From NCBI GenBank assembly GCA_019661745.1, contig JAIFTM010000005.1, positions 1 to 8,169 on the forward strand: DNA of 8,169 bases, given 5' to 3'. Below the pieces are notes generated by a model that was not told the origin of the DNA, ran no database searches, and worked only from the letters and a program-made list of their open reading frames with translations. The position numbers were made by a program, and so were the translations under genes. The DNA comes from Mollicutes bacterium PWAP. GTDB lineage: Bacteria > Bacillota_I > Bacilli_A > Mycoplasmatales > Metamycoplasmataceae. This document shows, piece after piece, positions 1-5,797 of the stretch (its first letter is position 1; each line of letters opens with the position of its first letter).

Positions 1-2
1 AA

Positions 3-89
3 GTTAGGGTTAAAGAAAATCAAAGAGCGGTTATTCCATTTAATAAAAAAACTACAGAAGAAATAAATATCTTAATAGATGAATATTAA
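3..89 (+). CDS. C-terminal fragment of unidentified protein, cut by window edge
   Basis: An open frame runs in from the left edge and ends at TAA 87-89, giving 28 residues that finish in IPFNKKTTEEINILIDEY. It contains no start codon, so the gene begins outside the window. A basic stretch followed by a short amphipathic helix at the very C-terminus would fit a ParA/Soj-type partition ATPase, which is common on mollicute plasmids, but no diagnostic motif is visible and this is only a guess. The stop codon lies inside the left arm of the hairpin at 85-140, which probably ends the transcript. Confidence 0.5.
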   Translation, partial: VRVKENQRAVIPFNKKTTEEINILIDEY

Positions 90-140
90 TTAAATAATTA
101 ACAATAACTTAACAATATTGTTGTTAATTATTTAATTAAT
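85..140 (+). terminator. 20-bp perfect inverted repeat after the first gene
   Basis: Arms 85-104 and 121-140 are perfect reverse complements (20 bp, all A/T except one C:G pair) around a 16-nt loop. The loop also starts a nested 12-bp palindrome AACAATATTGTT (111-122) that competes with the main stem. There is no clean T-tract directly after the arm, so the structure could be a terminator, an mRNA-end stabiliser or a DNA site. Its position over the stop codon of the first gene favours transcript ending. Confidence 0.5.
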
Positions 141-149
141 ATAAAAAAC

Positions 150-180
150 CTAAAATAAAAAAAGAAATTATTTATTTTAG
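150..180 (+). terminator. Second small hairpin between the first and second genes
   Basis: CTAAAATAAA (150-159) pairs perfectly with TTTATTTTAG (171-180) around an 11-nt loop. It is a weak AT stem and lacks a following T-run. It sits 40-80 bp upstream of the next gene and could be part of a terminator pair or a leader element. Confidence 0.25.
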
Positions 181-233
181 AATAACCTCAAAAATATGAA
201 AATTTAATTTAAATAAAGAGATAGGAGATTTTT

Positions 234-1109
234 TTGAGTAATAAAAAGAAAAAAAATGAACATAAATCATTTATAAATACTTCATATGAAAAAACATTAG
301 ACAACTTTATAAAAATAGAAAAAAAATTAGATTTTATTAATTATTCTTGACTATCAATTTTTCATAGAATATATCCTATTGATGAAATTTTACAAGGTCA
401 TGATGTAAGAATAACACCATCAAATTTTGAAGAACGAATTAATTATTATTTAAATGATGATATAGAAAGTTTTAATGATGATTCAAAGAAAGCTATTTCA
501 TTTGTGAAAAAAAATCATAAAAAAATGATTGATATTCATTATAAATATTTTACTTCAAAACAAATGAAAGAGTATGATCACATTGAATGATTTTTTAAAA
601 ACTTAAGTTCTTCATATAATGAAATTTTTAAAGAATTGATTAATTTAATCAATGAAAAAAAAGAAACAGAAATATTTTATGAATTAGAAGAGGCAGGTAT
701 TTTTACACATTTTGAAATTATAAAAAAATATGTTTCATATTTCAATTCTTTTAATGAGTTGTCATTACAGAAAATAAATACTAAATTATTTTTAGAACAT
801 TTATCGGACTTTTTGATTTCTTCTAACTTAATTGAGGTATTATCAAAAATTTTGTTTAATGAAAATAAATCAACATGAAAAGAAATAAAATCAATTTATG
901 TAAATGATAGCATTACAAATATTCTTAATTCAAATCTTTTGAATGACATAAGAGATTGGAGAAATTACTTTGTTCATAATGGTTTCGAATATGATTCTTT
1001 CTTTGAAGGGGAGTGCAATTTATATGCTTCTGTTATGTTTCCAAAGATTTCATGCTTTATGAATATGAAATTTCTAGTTCAACTTATAAAAAATATTAAA
1101 GATAAATAA
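234..1109 (+). CDS. HEPN-like protein with RNxxxH motif (candidate RNase / abortive-infection effector)
   Basis: The 291-aa frame is read with TGA as Trp (three in-frame TGA, one TGG). The start is TTG 234-236: it is preceded by GGAG (224-227) at 6-nt spacing, TAG at 222-224 closes the frame just upstream, and the first in-frame ATG is nearly 100 codons further in. Near the C-terminus, residues 243-248 read RNYFVH inside DWRNYFVHNG. This matches the R-(polar)-x3-H signature that forms the active site of HEPN ribonucleases, common in abortive-infection proteins, toxins and CRISPR effectors. The rest is helical, charged and unrecognised. Family knowledge suggests a dimeric RNase acting on cellular RNA. 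No adjacent MNT nucleotidyltransferase antitoxin is seen, so a HEPN-MNT pair is not supported; a solitary Abi-type HEPN protein is a reasonable inference. A strong terminator follows immediately. Confidence 0.75.
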
Positions 1110-1115
1110 GGAGTA

Positions 1116-1162
1116 GAAAATTGAATAAATAAATGGTTATTTTTATTCAATTTTCTTTTTTT
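1116..1162 (+). terminator. Rho-independent terminator of the HEPN-like gene
   Basis: Arms 1116-1129 and 1142-1155 are a perfect 14-bp inverted repeat with a 12-nt loop, followed by seven T (1156-1162). It starts 7 nt after the stop codon of the upstream gene. Confidence 0.85.
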
Positions 1163-1250
1163 GTTCATATTTATCAAACAGCATAAATATCATTTTTATT
1201 TCTCCGCAATATCATAAATTTCTTGTTGCTAAAAATTGAGACAGGATAAG

Positions 1251-1304
1251 GATCAATGTACACCATTCCATAATATATATATTATGGAATGGTGTACATT
1301 GATC
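1251..1304. repeat. Perfect 54-bp palindrome in convergent intergenic region
   Basis: The two 27-nt halves 1251-1277 and 1278-1304 are exact reverse complements with no spacer. Each outer end is GATCAATGTACACCATTCC and the centre is an alternating TATATATA run. It has no T-tract on either side and the upstream gene already has its own terminator, so it is not a standard terminator. Its form (long, spacerless, alternating purine-pyrimidine centre) resembles protelomerase target sites and cruciform-forming sites, but no protelomerase gene is present here. The rest of the 1163-1420 intergenic stretch holds only a weak hairpin at about 1312-1330 followed by T's. Confidence 0.9.
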
Positions 1305-1420
1305 GGTAGAAGAATTCTTTCAGAATTTTTTAAAAACTAATAAATCAAAAATATTATCAATTATATTTAAATAGTTTTTAGGTATAGTGGAATTGGCATT
1401 TCGATGACTAAGTCAATTTC

Positions 1421-2113
1421 TTATATTTTTCTTGCTTCTTTTGCTTTCATAAAATCCAATGTTTCTCTTTCTTTTTCAAGTTTTTCTTTCAATATTTCAT
1501 AATGTTTACGAATTGATTCATATTGCTTCATTTGATATTCATAAAATTCTTCTAATCAGTCCTCATTAGTTGTATAACATCACCCATCTATAGCATCTTT
1601 TTTTATTTTATCTGTAGCACTGTCAAAATCGATTTCATATATAAGCTTTAATAAATTTTTCATTACTTTTCCAGAAATAATTCCAACTATTTGGTCAGAA
1701 TCTCTTAGTTCCGTTCTAAACCTCGCTATTTTTCCTGCATGGCTTTGTCTTATCTTAAAATTTTGTTCGTATTCGATTCCAAATCGTTGATAAAAAATAT
1801 TTAATTCTTTAGTTCCTGTATGTTTATTTTTATTGTTGATTAATAATATTTTTAGTTCAGAATATATTAATTCTTTTCAAATATTGTTTTTAATTATAAC
1901 CATTAAATTACTAATGATTTTTTCAAAATCATTAGGACATTCATTTTTATAACTTTTAAAAATTTCTATTTTAGCGGCCATTGAATTTTTTTCTATTCAA
2001 TTTCAAAAGTTTTCATCATTATATTCGTCCTTTGAATTAAGAATATTTTCTTTTAAAAAATCCTTTAACTTATTTTTAAAATAATTTTGATGTTTTATAT
2101 ATTTTGAATTCAT
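1421..2113 (-). CDS. Unrecognised 230-aa protein with C-terminal coiled coil
   Basis: The frame runs from ATG (2113) to TAA (1421-1423) and needs five in-frame TGA codons read as Trp. The start has a good Shine-Dalgarno AGGGAG a few nt upstream. The N-terminal half is Lys/Asn-rich and helical (MNSKYIKHQNYFKNKL). A central stretch has an Arg-rich patch (IARFRTELRDSDQIVGIISG), and residues from about 190 onward form a charged amphipathic helix (YESIRKHYEILKEKLEKERE), probably a coiled coil. There is no signal peptide or membrane segment. I do not recognise the family and assign no function. It is convergent with the HEPN-like gene and shares the strand of mob, but a strong terminator (2303-2348) and its own promoter region separate it from mob. 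Confidence 0.8.
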
Positions 2114-2179
2114 TATTCTCCCTTTTGTTTTAGATTTTTTGTTTTCTTTTTTAAAAGTTATTGGTTTTTAATTAACAAA

Positions 2180-2185
2180 ATTATA
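2180..2185 (-). promoter_or_regulatory. Extended -10 box for the 230-aa protein gene
   Basis: On the minus strand the sequence reads TTGTTATAAT, a perfect TATAAT preceded by TGT, about 70 nt upstream of the ATG at 2113. No convincing -35 is present at the usual distance, so an extended -10 promoter is inferred. Confidence 0.45.
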
Positions 2186-2222
2186 ACAAGAGATTAACAA
2201 GATTATGGTTTATTTTATTTAA

Positions 2223-2255
2223 ACTACACTTTATGTGACATATGACTACACTTTA
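2223..2255. repeat. Helically phased direct repeat ACTACACTTTA x2
   Basis: ACTACACTTTA occurs at 2223-2233 and 2245-2255, a 22-bp period, or about two helical turns. It lies about 40-75 bp upstream of the -10 box of the 230-aa protein gene. The phasing suggests two protein-binding sites on the same DNA face (operator or iteron); the binding protein is unknown. Confidence 0.5.
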
Positions 2256-2302
2256 ATTTATTTAGGTATAGCTTAATAGTTATGTAAATAAATAAGCATT
2301 AG

Positions 2303-2348
2303 AAAAAATAAAAGTAGATAGTTGATGTGCTATCTACTTTTATTTTTT
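2303..2348. terminator. Bidirectional terminator overlapping the mob stop codon
   Basis: Arms 2303-2321 and 2330-2348 are perfect 19-bp reverse complements with an 8-nt loop. Outer A/T tracts give a U-run in both directions. The mob stop codon TAG (2330-2332, minus strand) is inside the stem, so the last codons of mob form the terminator arm. Confidence 0.85.
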
Positions 2349-3181
2349 TCTTTTTTATTCAATATTTCTAAAATATCCATTAATTCTTTAGCTGTTTCAA
2401 ATTCACCTCTTGCAACTGCTTTAGAACTTAATTTTTTCAATCTATACTCTATATTTGAATCTAACTTCAATTGGGAAATATTTTCTTTTAACGAAATTTT
2501 TTGATTGCTTAAATCTACAACCTTTTTCTTTTGTTGTTCAATATAACTCAACATTTTTTGAAACTGTCAAGTTGCTTGTTCAACCTTCCCTTTTTCACCC
2601 AGTTCTTTTGATGGTTTTTCAATCTTAAATTCTTTTGCAACATCATTTCAAAAATCATTTTGAATTTCTTTTGCTTTAATTCGAACTTGTTTCTGAGTTA
2701 GGCCTTGATAACCAAATTTTCTTTTTGCTGAAAGGTAGTTTTTGTTGTTGTCCGTACTTAAATTATTCATTACTATTTGAAGTTGTGGAGTAACTTCGTC
2801 TAATTGAATAACAGACCCCATAATAGATTCTTCTACAAATTTGTTTTTAATTCATTTATCAGCTTTGGTTAAAAATGCAATTGAATCCTCTTTATTTAAT
2901 GTATTGTTCAATCCGCCGGCCTGTATTACTCAACCAGTAAATTCAATCGCATTTTTTTGTCTTCCGCCAGCTATTTTTTTATCTCTCAATCAATCTTCAT
3001 CTTTGAAGGATTTAATCTTTGTAAGAACAAGATTATTGCTAATTTTATTTAGATCTATTCCTCCTATTTTGTTTTTACTAATTAAATTACTTTCATAAAA
3101 ACCCTTTACTCTTTCATTGTGTCTTGCAATCCCTCAGGCTTGTTTTTTTGTCAAACCTTTAAAATCAAAAACTAACTTCAT
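2330..3181 (-). CDS. mob: MobV/Pre-type plasmid mobilization relaxase with Gln-substituted metal site
   Basis: The frame is 283 aa with six in-frame TGA read as Trp. The start is the second of two adjacent ATGs (3181), because AAGGAGG (3193-3187) is 5 nt from it and only 2 nt from the first. The N-terminus (MKLVFDFKG) leads into residues 20-30 RHNERVKGFYE, the MobV motif I; H21 corresponds to the catalytic His of the pMV158 MobM family. Residues 126-135 read QLDEVTPQLQ, clearly the MobV motif III (HxDExTPHxH), but all three metal-binding His are Gln (codons CAA at 2804-2806, 2783-2785 and 2777-2779). The C-terminal third (from about 195) is a Gln/Lys-rich coiled coil. The protein is shorter than MobM (about 490 aa). 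Family role: nick oriT in the leader region, stay bound to the 5' end and pilot conjugative mobilization; Pre proteins also recombine such sites and repress their own promoter. Whether this variant can cut DNA is doubtful. Confidence 0.9.
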
Positions 3182-3204
3182 CATTACCTCCTTAACACCA
3201 AAAT

Positions 3205-3243
3205 TATAAAATAAAAATCACTCACAAGAGTGAATATTTTATA
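3205..3243 (-). other. Leader hairpin next to the mob ribosome binding site
   Basis: TATAAAATA (3205-3213) pairs with TATTTTATA (3235-3243), enclosing an inner stem TCACTC/GAGTGA (3218-3223/3228-3233) with an ACAA loop. It lies just upstream of the mob Shine-Dalgarno. The second copy (around 5468-5507) keeps most of it. Possible roles are an oriT inverted repeat or an mRNA structure controlling mob translation. Confidence 0.5.
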
Positions 3244-3252
3244 AAGGTGTAT

Positions 3253-3286
3253 GCTCCAATACTCCTTTTAGTAAAAGGAGTGGAGC
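3253..3286 (-). other. oriT-like hairpin in mob leader (copy 1)
   Basis: Core arms ACTCCTTTTA (3261-3270) and TAAAAGGAGT (3272-3281) are perfect around a single G. An outer GCTCC/GGAGC pair (3253-3257/3282-3286) extends it across a 3-nt AAT bulge. In the second copy the outer pair is ACTCC/GGAGT, so the G:C end pair became A:T on both sides. This compensatory change supports a real structure. On the mob strand CTCCTT in the hairpin could also pair with the AAGGAG of the mob ribosome binding site. Confidence 0.6.
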
Positions 3287-3333
3287 AATTAAACATTGAG
3301 CTTTAATATTGGATTTCATAATAACAAAATTAC

Positions 3334-3362
3334 TTTATAAAATATGTACCTATAATGGTCAA
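3334..3362 (-). promoter_or_regulatory. mob promoter
   Basis: On the minus strand TTGACC (3362-3357) and TATAAA (3339-3334) are separated by exactly 17 nt, a near-consensus sigma-70-type promoter. It would give a leader of about 145 nt before mob. The GTACC palindrome (3343-3374) covers the -35 and spacer, so a protein bound there would block transcription. Confidence 0.65.
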
Positions 3363-3374
3363 AATAGGTACATA
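3343..3374. repeat. GTACC palindrome, copy 1 (operator/hairpin at the mob promoter)
   Basis: TATGTACCTAT (3343-3353) and ATAGGTACATA (3364-3374) are 11-bp perfect arms around 10 nt. Related palindromes occur at 5605-5637 and 7094-7131. Overlap with the mob -35 suggests an operator; the conserved arms and loop also allow a single-stranded DNA hairpin. Confidence 0.8.
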
Positions 3375-3431
3375 AATATAGGATTAAAAAAATAGTCTTT
3401 CTAAACTATCCCAACAAAAGTAACACTAAAC

Positions 3432-3466
3432 AAAAAATCACTATACCAACATAAGTTGTAGTGATT
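3432..3466 (-). terminator. Terminator of the Shedu gene
   Basis: On the minus strand AATCACTA-CAAC, a TTAT loop, then GTTG-(3-nt bulge)-TAGTGATT is followed by a run of six T. It starts 2 nt past the Shedu stop codon and lies before the mob promoter, isolating mob from Shedu transcription. Confidence 0.75.
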
Positions 3467-3467
3467 A

Positions 3468-4454
3468 TTATTTTATATTTGAAATAATATTGTCTACAAA
3501 CAATAATATTTCATCAAAAGTATAAATATCATGCGAAAAATTCTCTTTAAATAATTTTCATGATGTTTCTTTATCTTCAGTATCTATATTTGCTGAATTA
3601 CCGATAATTAATATTCCGTGTGTAAATGAGCTGAGCAATTTTTTAGCAGCTATTTGAACCCTTTTATTATAGAGAGAGAGTTGCACTGCTGCCGTTATTA
3701 ACTCCTTTGATAATCCAGACATATTATTTCTATCAATAGAACTAAAAAGGTTTGTTGACGGTCTTTTTAGTTCTATTATTGTAGGTTCTTTACCATCCGC
3801 TAAAATATCAATTTTATTGTTTTTTTCATTACTGCTAGTGATCTTATACTCAATTTCTTTAATATTGTGTATTCTTGGAAAAATGATAGGTAAAATTTCT
3901 GGATACTCATCAAACATATTTTGAAAATTAATTTCTAGAGCATTTTTCGATATTAAACCTGATCATTTTTCACTGAAATTTTTTAATCTATTTAATAATG
4001 ATATTCTAATTATTTCACCCTGAGCATCCTGAATTTTAACTATAGACTTTATATCTTCGGGAGTTAGTTTTTCTGGTATCATAGAAATTTCTTTACTAAG
4101 ATCAATTTTGATATCATCATTAGGCATATTGAAGACTGTTGCGTCTTCTGTTTCTCTCTTATTTATTTCAATACGATATTGGCTTTCAATTTTAAATAAA
4201 TTCATCATTAATTTTTCATAGATTTTTTTATATTCTGTTATCCCAAAATTTTTCTTTGTAACGTCTAATGAAGGATCATCGCCCAATCTTACCACTTTTA
4301 CTATACGAGTATGTATTTTGCCTGAAGATTTTTTTTCTTGAACAGAAAAACTAACTCCATATGATTTTTTTTCTATTTCGAAGTTAGTTAAATCAGTTTT
4401 ATACAATGCACCCGTTGACTGGTCTATGTTTTTTAGTTTGAATATAAGAATCAT
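3468..4454 (-). CDS. sduA: Shedu-family anti-phage nuclease (DUF4263)
   Basis: A single 328-aa frame from ATG (4454) to TAA (3468-3470), with two in-frame TGA (Trp164, Trp299); read with the standard code it splits into two pieces. The C-terminal part carries the DUF4263 PD-(D/E)xK nuclease pattern: FPRI at 192-195, KIDILAD with D216, IIELKRPS with E228 and K230, then SKELITAAVQLSLYN with Q258. These are the expected Asp, Glu-x-Lys and Gln of the Shedu active site. The N-terminal ~170 residues are a variable region, in this family a sensor or regulatory part. Shedu proteins are single-gene defence nucleases that damage DNA during phage infection. The start lacks an obvious Shine-Dalgarno; an in-frame TAA at 4473-4475 limits upstream extension. 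It is transcribed divergently from the 155-aa protein gene at 4718 and sits between two copies of the mob-leader repeat. Confidence 0.85.
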
Positions 4455-4457
4455 ATA

Positions 4458-4499
4458 TAAATTATAGATAATTTAGTTAATCTTATAATTGTTGATTCT
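4458..4499 (-). pseudogene. 42-nt relic of the RHH-protein gene upstream of Shedu
   Basis: This segment aligns to 7926-7967, inside the RHH gene, with 39 of 42 identical bases by eye. On the minus strand it would encode ESTIIRLTKLSIIY against ESTIIRLNKLSKIY in the intact protein. It ends four bases before the Shedu ATG and is in a different frame, so it is not part of Shedu. It suggests that an RHH gene once preceded Shedu, or that recombination placed this sequence here. It now supplies the Shedu 5' region; TTGCAT/TAAGAT at 17-nt spacing (minus strand) is a possible Shedu promoter overlapping it. Confidence 0.65.
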
Positions 4500-4586
4500 A
4501 ATATGCAAGTAATTTTAAAAATTAAGGAAATATATTCTTAATTTAACTTAAAGAAAAAACTATTTAAAAATCATAAAAAAATTGCT

Positions 4587-4637
4587 ATAAATAGAGATGA
4601 ATATTACTCTATTTATCATAGAGTTATCATAGAGTAA
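4587..4637. promoter_or_regulatory. Operator-like TAGAG/CTCTA array between divergent genes
   Basis: Arms ATAAATAGAG (4587-4596) and CTCTATTTAT (4607-4616) form a perfect 10-bp inverted repeat. Directly after it TATCATAGAGT is tandemly repeated (4614-4624 and 4625-4635). TTACTCTA (4604-4611) also pairs with TAGAGTAA (4630-4637). Four TAGAG/CTCTA half-sites thus lie within about 45 bp in the region shared by Shedu (-) and the 155-aa protein gene (+), as expected for a regulator of both. The rest of 4500-4717 is AT-rich without an open frame. Confidence 0.6.
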
Positions 4638-4680
4638 AAGTTCATAATTAATTTAGATAAGCTTAATAAATAGCTTATAT

Positions 4681-4686
4681 TATAAT
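4681..4686 (+). promoter_or_regulatory. -10 box of the 155-aa protein gene
   Basis: A perfect TATAAT lies 32 nt upstream of the ATG at 4718. The -35 position is weak. An inverted repeat ATAAGCT/AGCTTAT (about 4657-4678) sits just upstream and could be an operator. Confidence 0.5.
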
Positions 4687-4717
4687 ATATAATATATTTA
4701 TAGAAAGAGGTAAAATT

Positions 4718-5185
4718 ATGGGATTAATTAAGAGGACATTAGAAGAAAACCGTAAAATATTCATAAGTGGAATTTTGAAAAATTTAAATGAAGTTCATTT
4801 TAAATATGGAAATTGTTCTTCAGTAAAAAATTTTATTAATAAACAATTTAAAGTTAATTATTTATATAGTACAGATTTTGACAAATGTGTTGAACAGTTC
4901 TATGGATCAACAGATAATAAACAAGATATAGAATGAAAATTAGCCTGTATTCTTTTTTCTTATTCGATATTAAAAAATCATATAAAAATTCATATTAATT
5001 CTTCTGCAGAATATAAACGTTATGAATCTCAAGTAGAACTAAATACTTTAAAAATATTAATGGTAAATAGTAAAGAAAATCTGATTAAGAATTTTCCTGA
5101 TTATGATATCAATTGAGATGGATGAGATGAAGAAAATGTGTTCATTGATTTCACCCCAAAGAAAACTATAGAAGAAAATAATTAA
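4718..5185 (+). CDS. Unrecognised 155-aa protein divergent from Shedu
   Basis: ATG 4718 follows AGAGG at 7-nt spacing; the frame ends at TAA 5183-5185 and has three in-frame TGA read as Trp (ordinary stop rules would cut it at 72 aa). It begins MGLIKRTLEENRKIF, is helical in its first two thirds, and ends in an acidic Trp-containing segment (DYDINWDGWDEENVF). There are no membrane segments and no motif I recognise. It shares a divergent regulatory region with Shedu, and both genes lie inside the segment bounded by the mob-leader repeats, so it travels with Shedu. It might be a regulator or accessory of Shedu or an independent passenger; the sequence does not decide. Confidence 0.8.
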
Positions 5186-5199
5186 AAATAATGCTCTAT

Positions 5200-5232
5200 A
5201 ACCCTTATTTTATGGGGTTTTTTATTTTTTTT
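5200..5232 (+). terminator. Terminator of the 155-aa protein gene
   Basis: AACCC (5200-5204) pairs with GGGTT (5215-5219) around a 10-nt loop, followed by a long T-rich tract to 5232. It lies 15 nt after the stop codon. On the other strand the same bases are read as the tail of the truncated mob copy. Confidence 0.65.
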
Positions 5233-5444
5233 GTTATTTTTTTGTCACCCAATCAATCTTCATCTTTGAAGGATTTAATCTTTTTAAGAACAAGATTATT
5301 GCTAATTTTATTTAGATCTATTTCACCTATTTTGTTTTTACTAATTAAATTACTTTCATAAAAACCCTTTACTCTTTCATTGTGTCTTGCAATCCCTCAA
5401 GCTTGTTTTTTTGTCAAACCTTTAAAATCAAAAACTAACTTCAT
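5205..5444 (-). pseudogene. mob: Truncated mob copy (motif I only)
   Basis: From ATG 5444 (same AGGAGG ribosome site as the intact gene) the frame repeats the first ~65 residues of Mob, including RHNER at 20-24 and DEDWL at 61-65, with a few substitutions. It then runs into unrelated sequence (DKKITKKIKNPIK) and stops at TAA 5205-5207, giving 79 aa. Motif III, the rest of the catalytic domain and the coiled coil are missing, so it cannot be a relaxase. The junction falls at about 5245, inside the terminator region of the 155-aa protein gene. Its -35 box has also been lost (TACCCA instead of TTGACC), so it is probably poorly transcribed. Confidence 0.85.
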
Positions 5445-5515
5445 CATTACCTCCTTAACACCAAAATTATAAAATAAAAAATACTCACAAGAGTGAATAT
5501 TTTATAAAGGTGTAT

Positions 5516-5546
5516 ACTCCACTCCTTTTAGTAAAAGGAGTGGAGT
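5516..5546 (-). other. oriT-like hairpin in mob leader (copy 2)
   Basis: Arms 5516-5530 and 5532-5546 are perfect 15-bp reverse complements around one G. It is the uninterrupted form of the hairpin at 3253-3286, with the end pair A:T in place of G:C. Confidence 0.65.
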
Positions 5547-5604
5547 AATTAAGCATTGAGCTTTAATATTGGATTTAATAATAACAAAATTACTTTATAA
5601 ATTT

Positions 5605-5637
5605 ATGTACCTATAATGGGTATTATTATAGGTACAT
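5605..5637. repeat. GTACC palindrome, copy 2
   Basis: ATGTACCTATAAT (5605-5617) and ATTATAGGTACAT (5625-5637) are perfect 13-bp arms with loop GGGTATT. The inner three base pairs differ from copy 3 (AAT/ATT against TTT/AAA) but remain paired. Confidence 0.8.
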
Positions 5638-5716
5638 GTTGATTAAAAGAATTAAAGAACTTGAGATACAAAAACAAGAAATTTATGATATTGCGAGAAA
5701 TTTAAATGAGATTTAG
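5636..5716 (+). pseudogene. Short 26-codon frame, probable gene relic
   Basis: ATG 5636 to TAG 5714-5716 encodes MLIKRIKELEIQKQEIYDIA plus six residues, a helical charged peptide. It starts inside the GTACC palindrome and has no Shine-Dalgarno. Sequence to about 5792 continues with similarly charged codons in another frame (SIELESNVEINKEI), interrupted by stops. This looks like a decayed coiled-coil gene between copy 2 and the terminator at 5798. Its family is unknown. Confidence 0.3.
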
Positions 5717-5797
5717 TTTTGTAATTTAATTAAAGATATGAGATAAAAAAATCTATTGAATTAGAATCAAATGTTGAAATTAATAAAGAAATATAAA

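Larger units (their letters stand above)
2987..3373 (-). repeat. Direct repeat copy 1: mob 5' end plus leader (candidate oriT region)
   Basis: This segment recurs at 5250-5637 in the same orientation with only scattered substitutions and small indels. It covers the first ~65 codons of mob, its Shine-Dalgarno, the ~150-nt structured leader, the mob promoter and the GTACC palindrome. In MobV plasmids the origin of transfer lies directly upstream of mob and overlaps its promoters, so oriT (recombination site RSA) most likely lies here; the exact nick site cannot be assigned. Confidence 0.9.
5250..5637 (-). repeat. Direct repeat copy 2: mob 5' end plus leader
   Basis: This is the second copy of 2987-3373, same orientation, offset 2263-2264 bp. 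It retains the ribosome binding site, the leader hairpins, the -10 box and the GTACC palindrome. Differences are point changes and small indels, for example loss of the 3-nt bulge in the main hairpin. If the leader contains oriT/RSA, the element has two such sites flanking the Shedu cassette. Confidence 0.9.

Noticed and set aside
1251..1304. 54-bp palindrome as a simple terminator
   Set aside because: No T-tract follows on either strand and a proper terminator already exists at 1116-1162.
2322..3098. Open frames on the plus strand at 2322-2504 and 2841-3098
   Set aside because: They are antisense shadows of mob: hydrophobic, Ser/Leu/Phe-rich translations of reverse-complemented Lys/Asn-rich coding sequence, with no ribosome site.
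3558..4454. Shedu appearing as two separate genes
   Set aside because: The two pieces are in the same frame separated by a single TGA plus sense codons; with TGA as Trp they form one protein that keeps the expected domain order.
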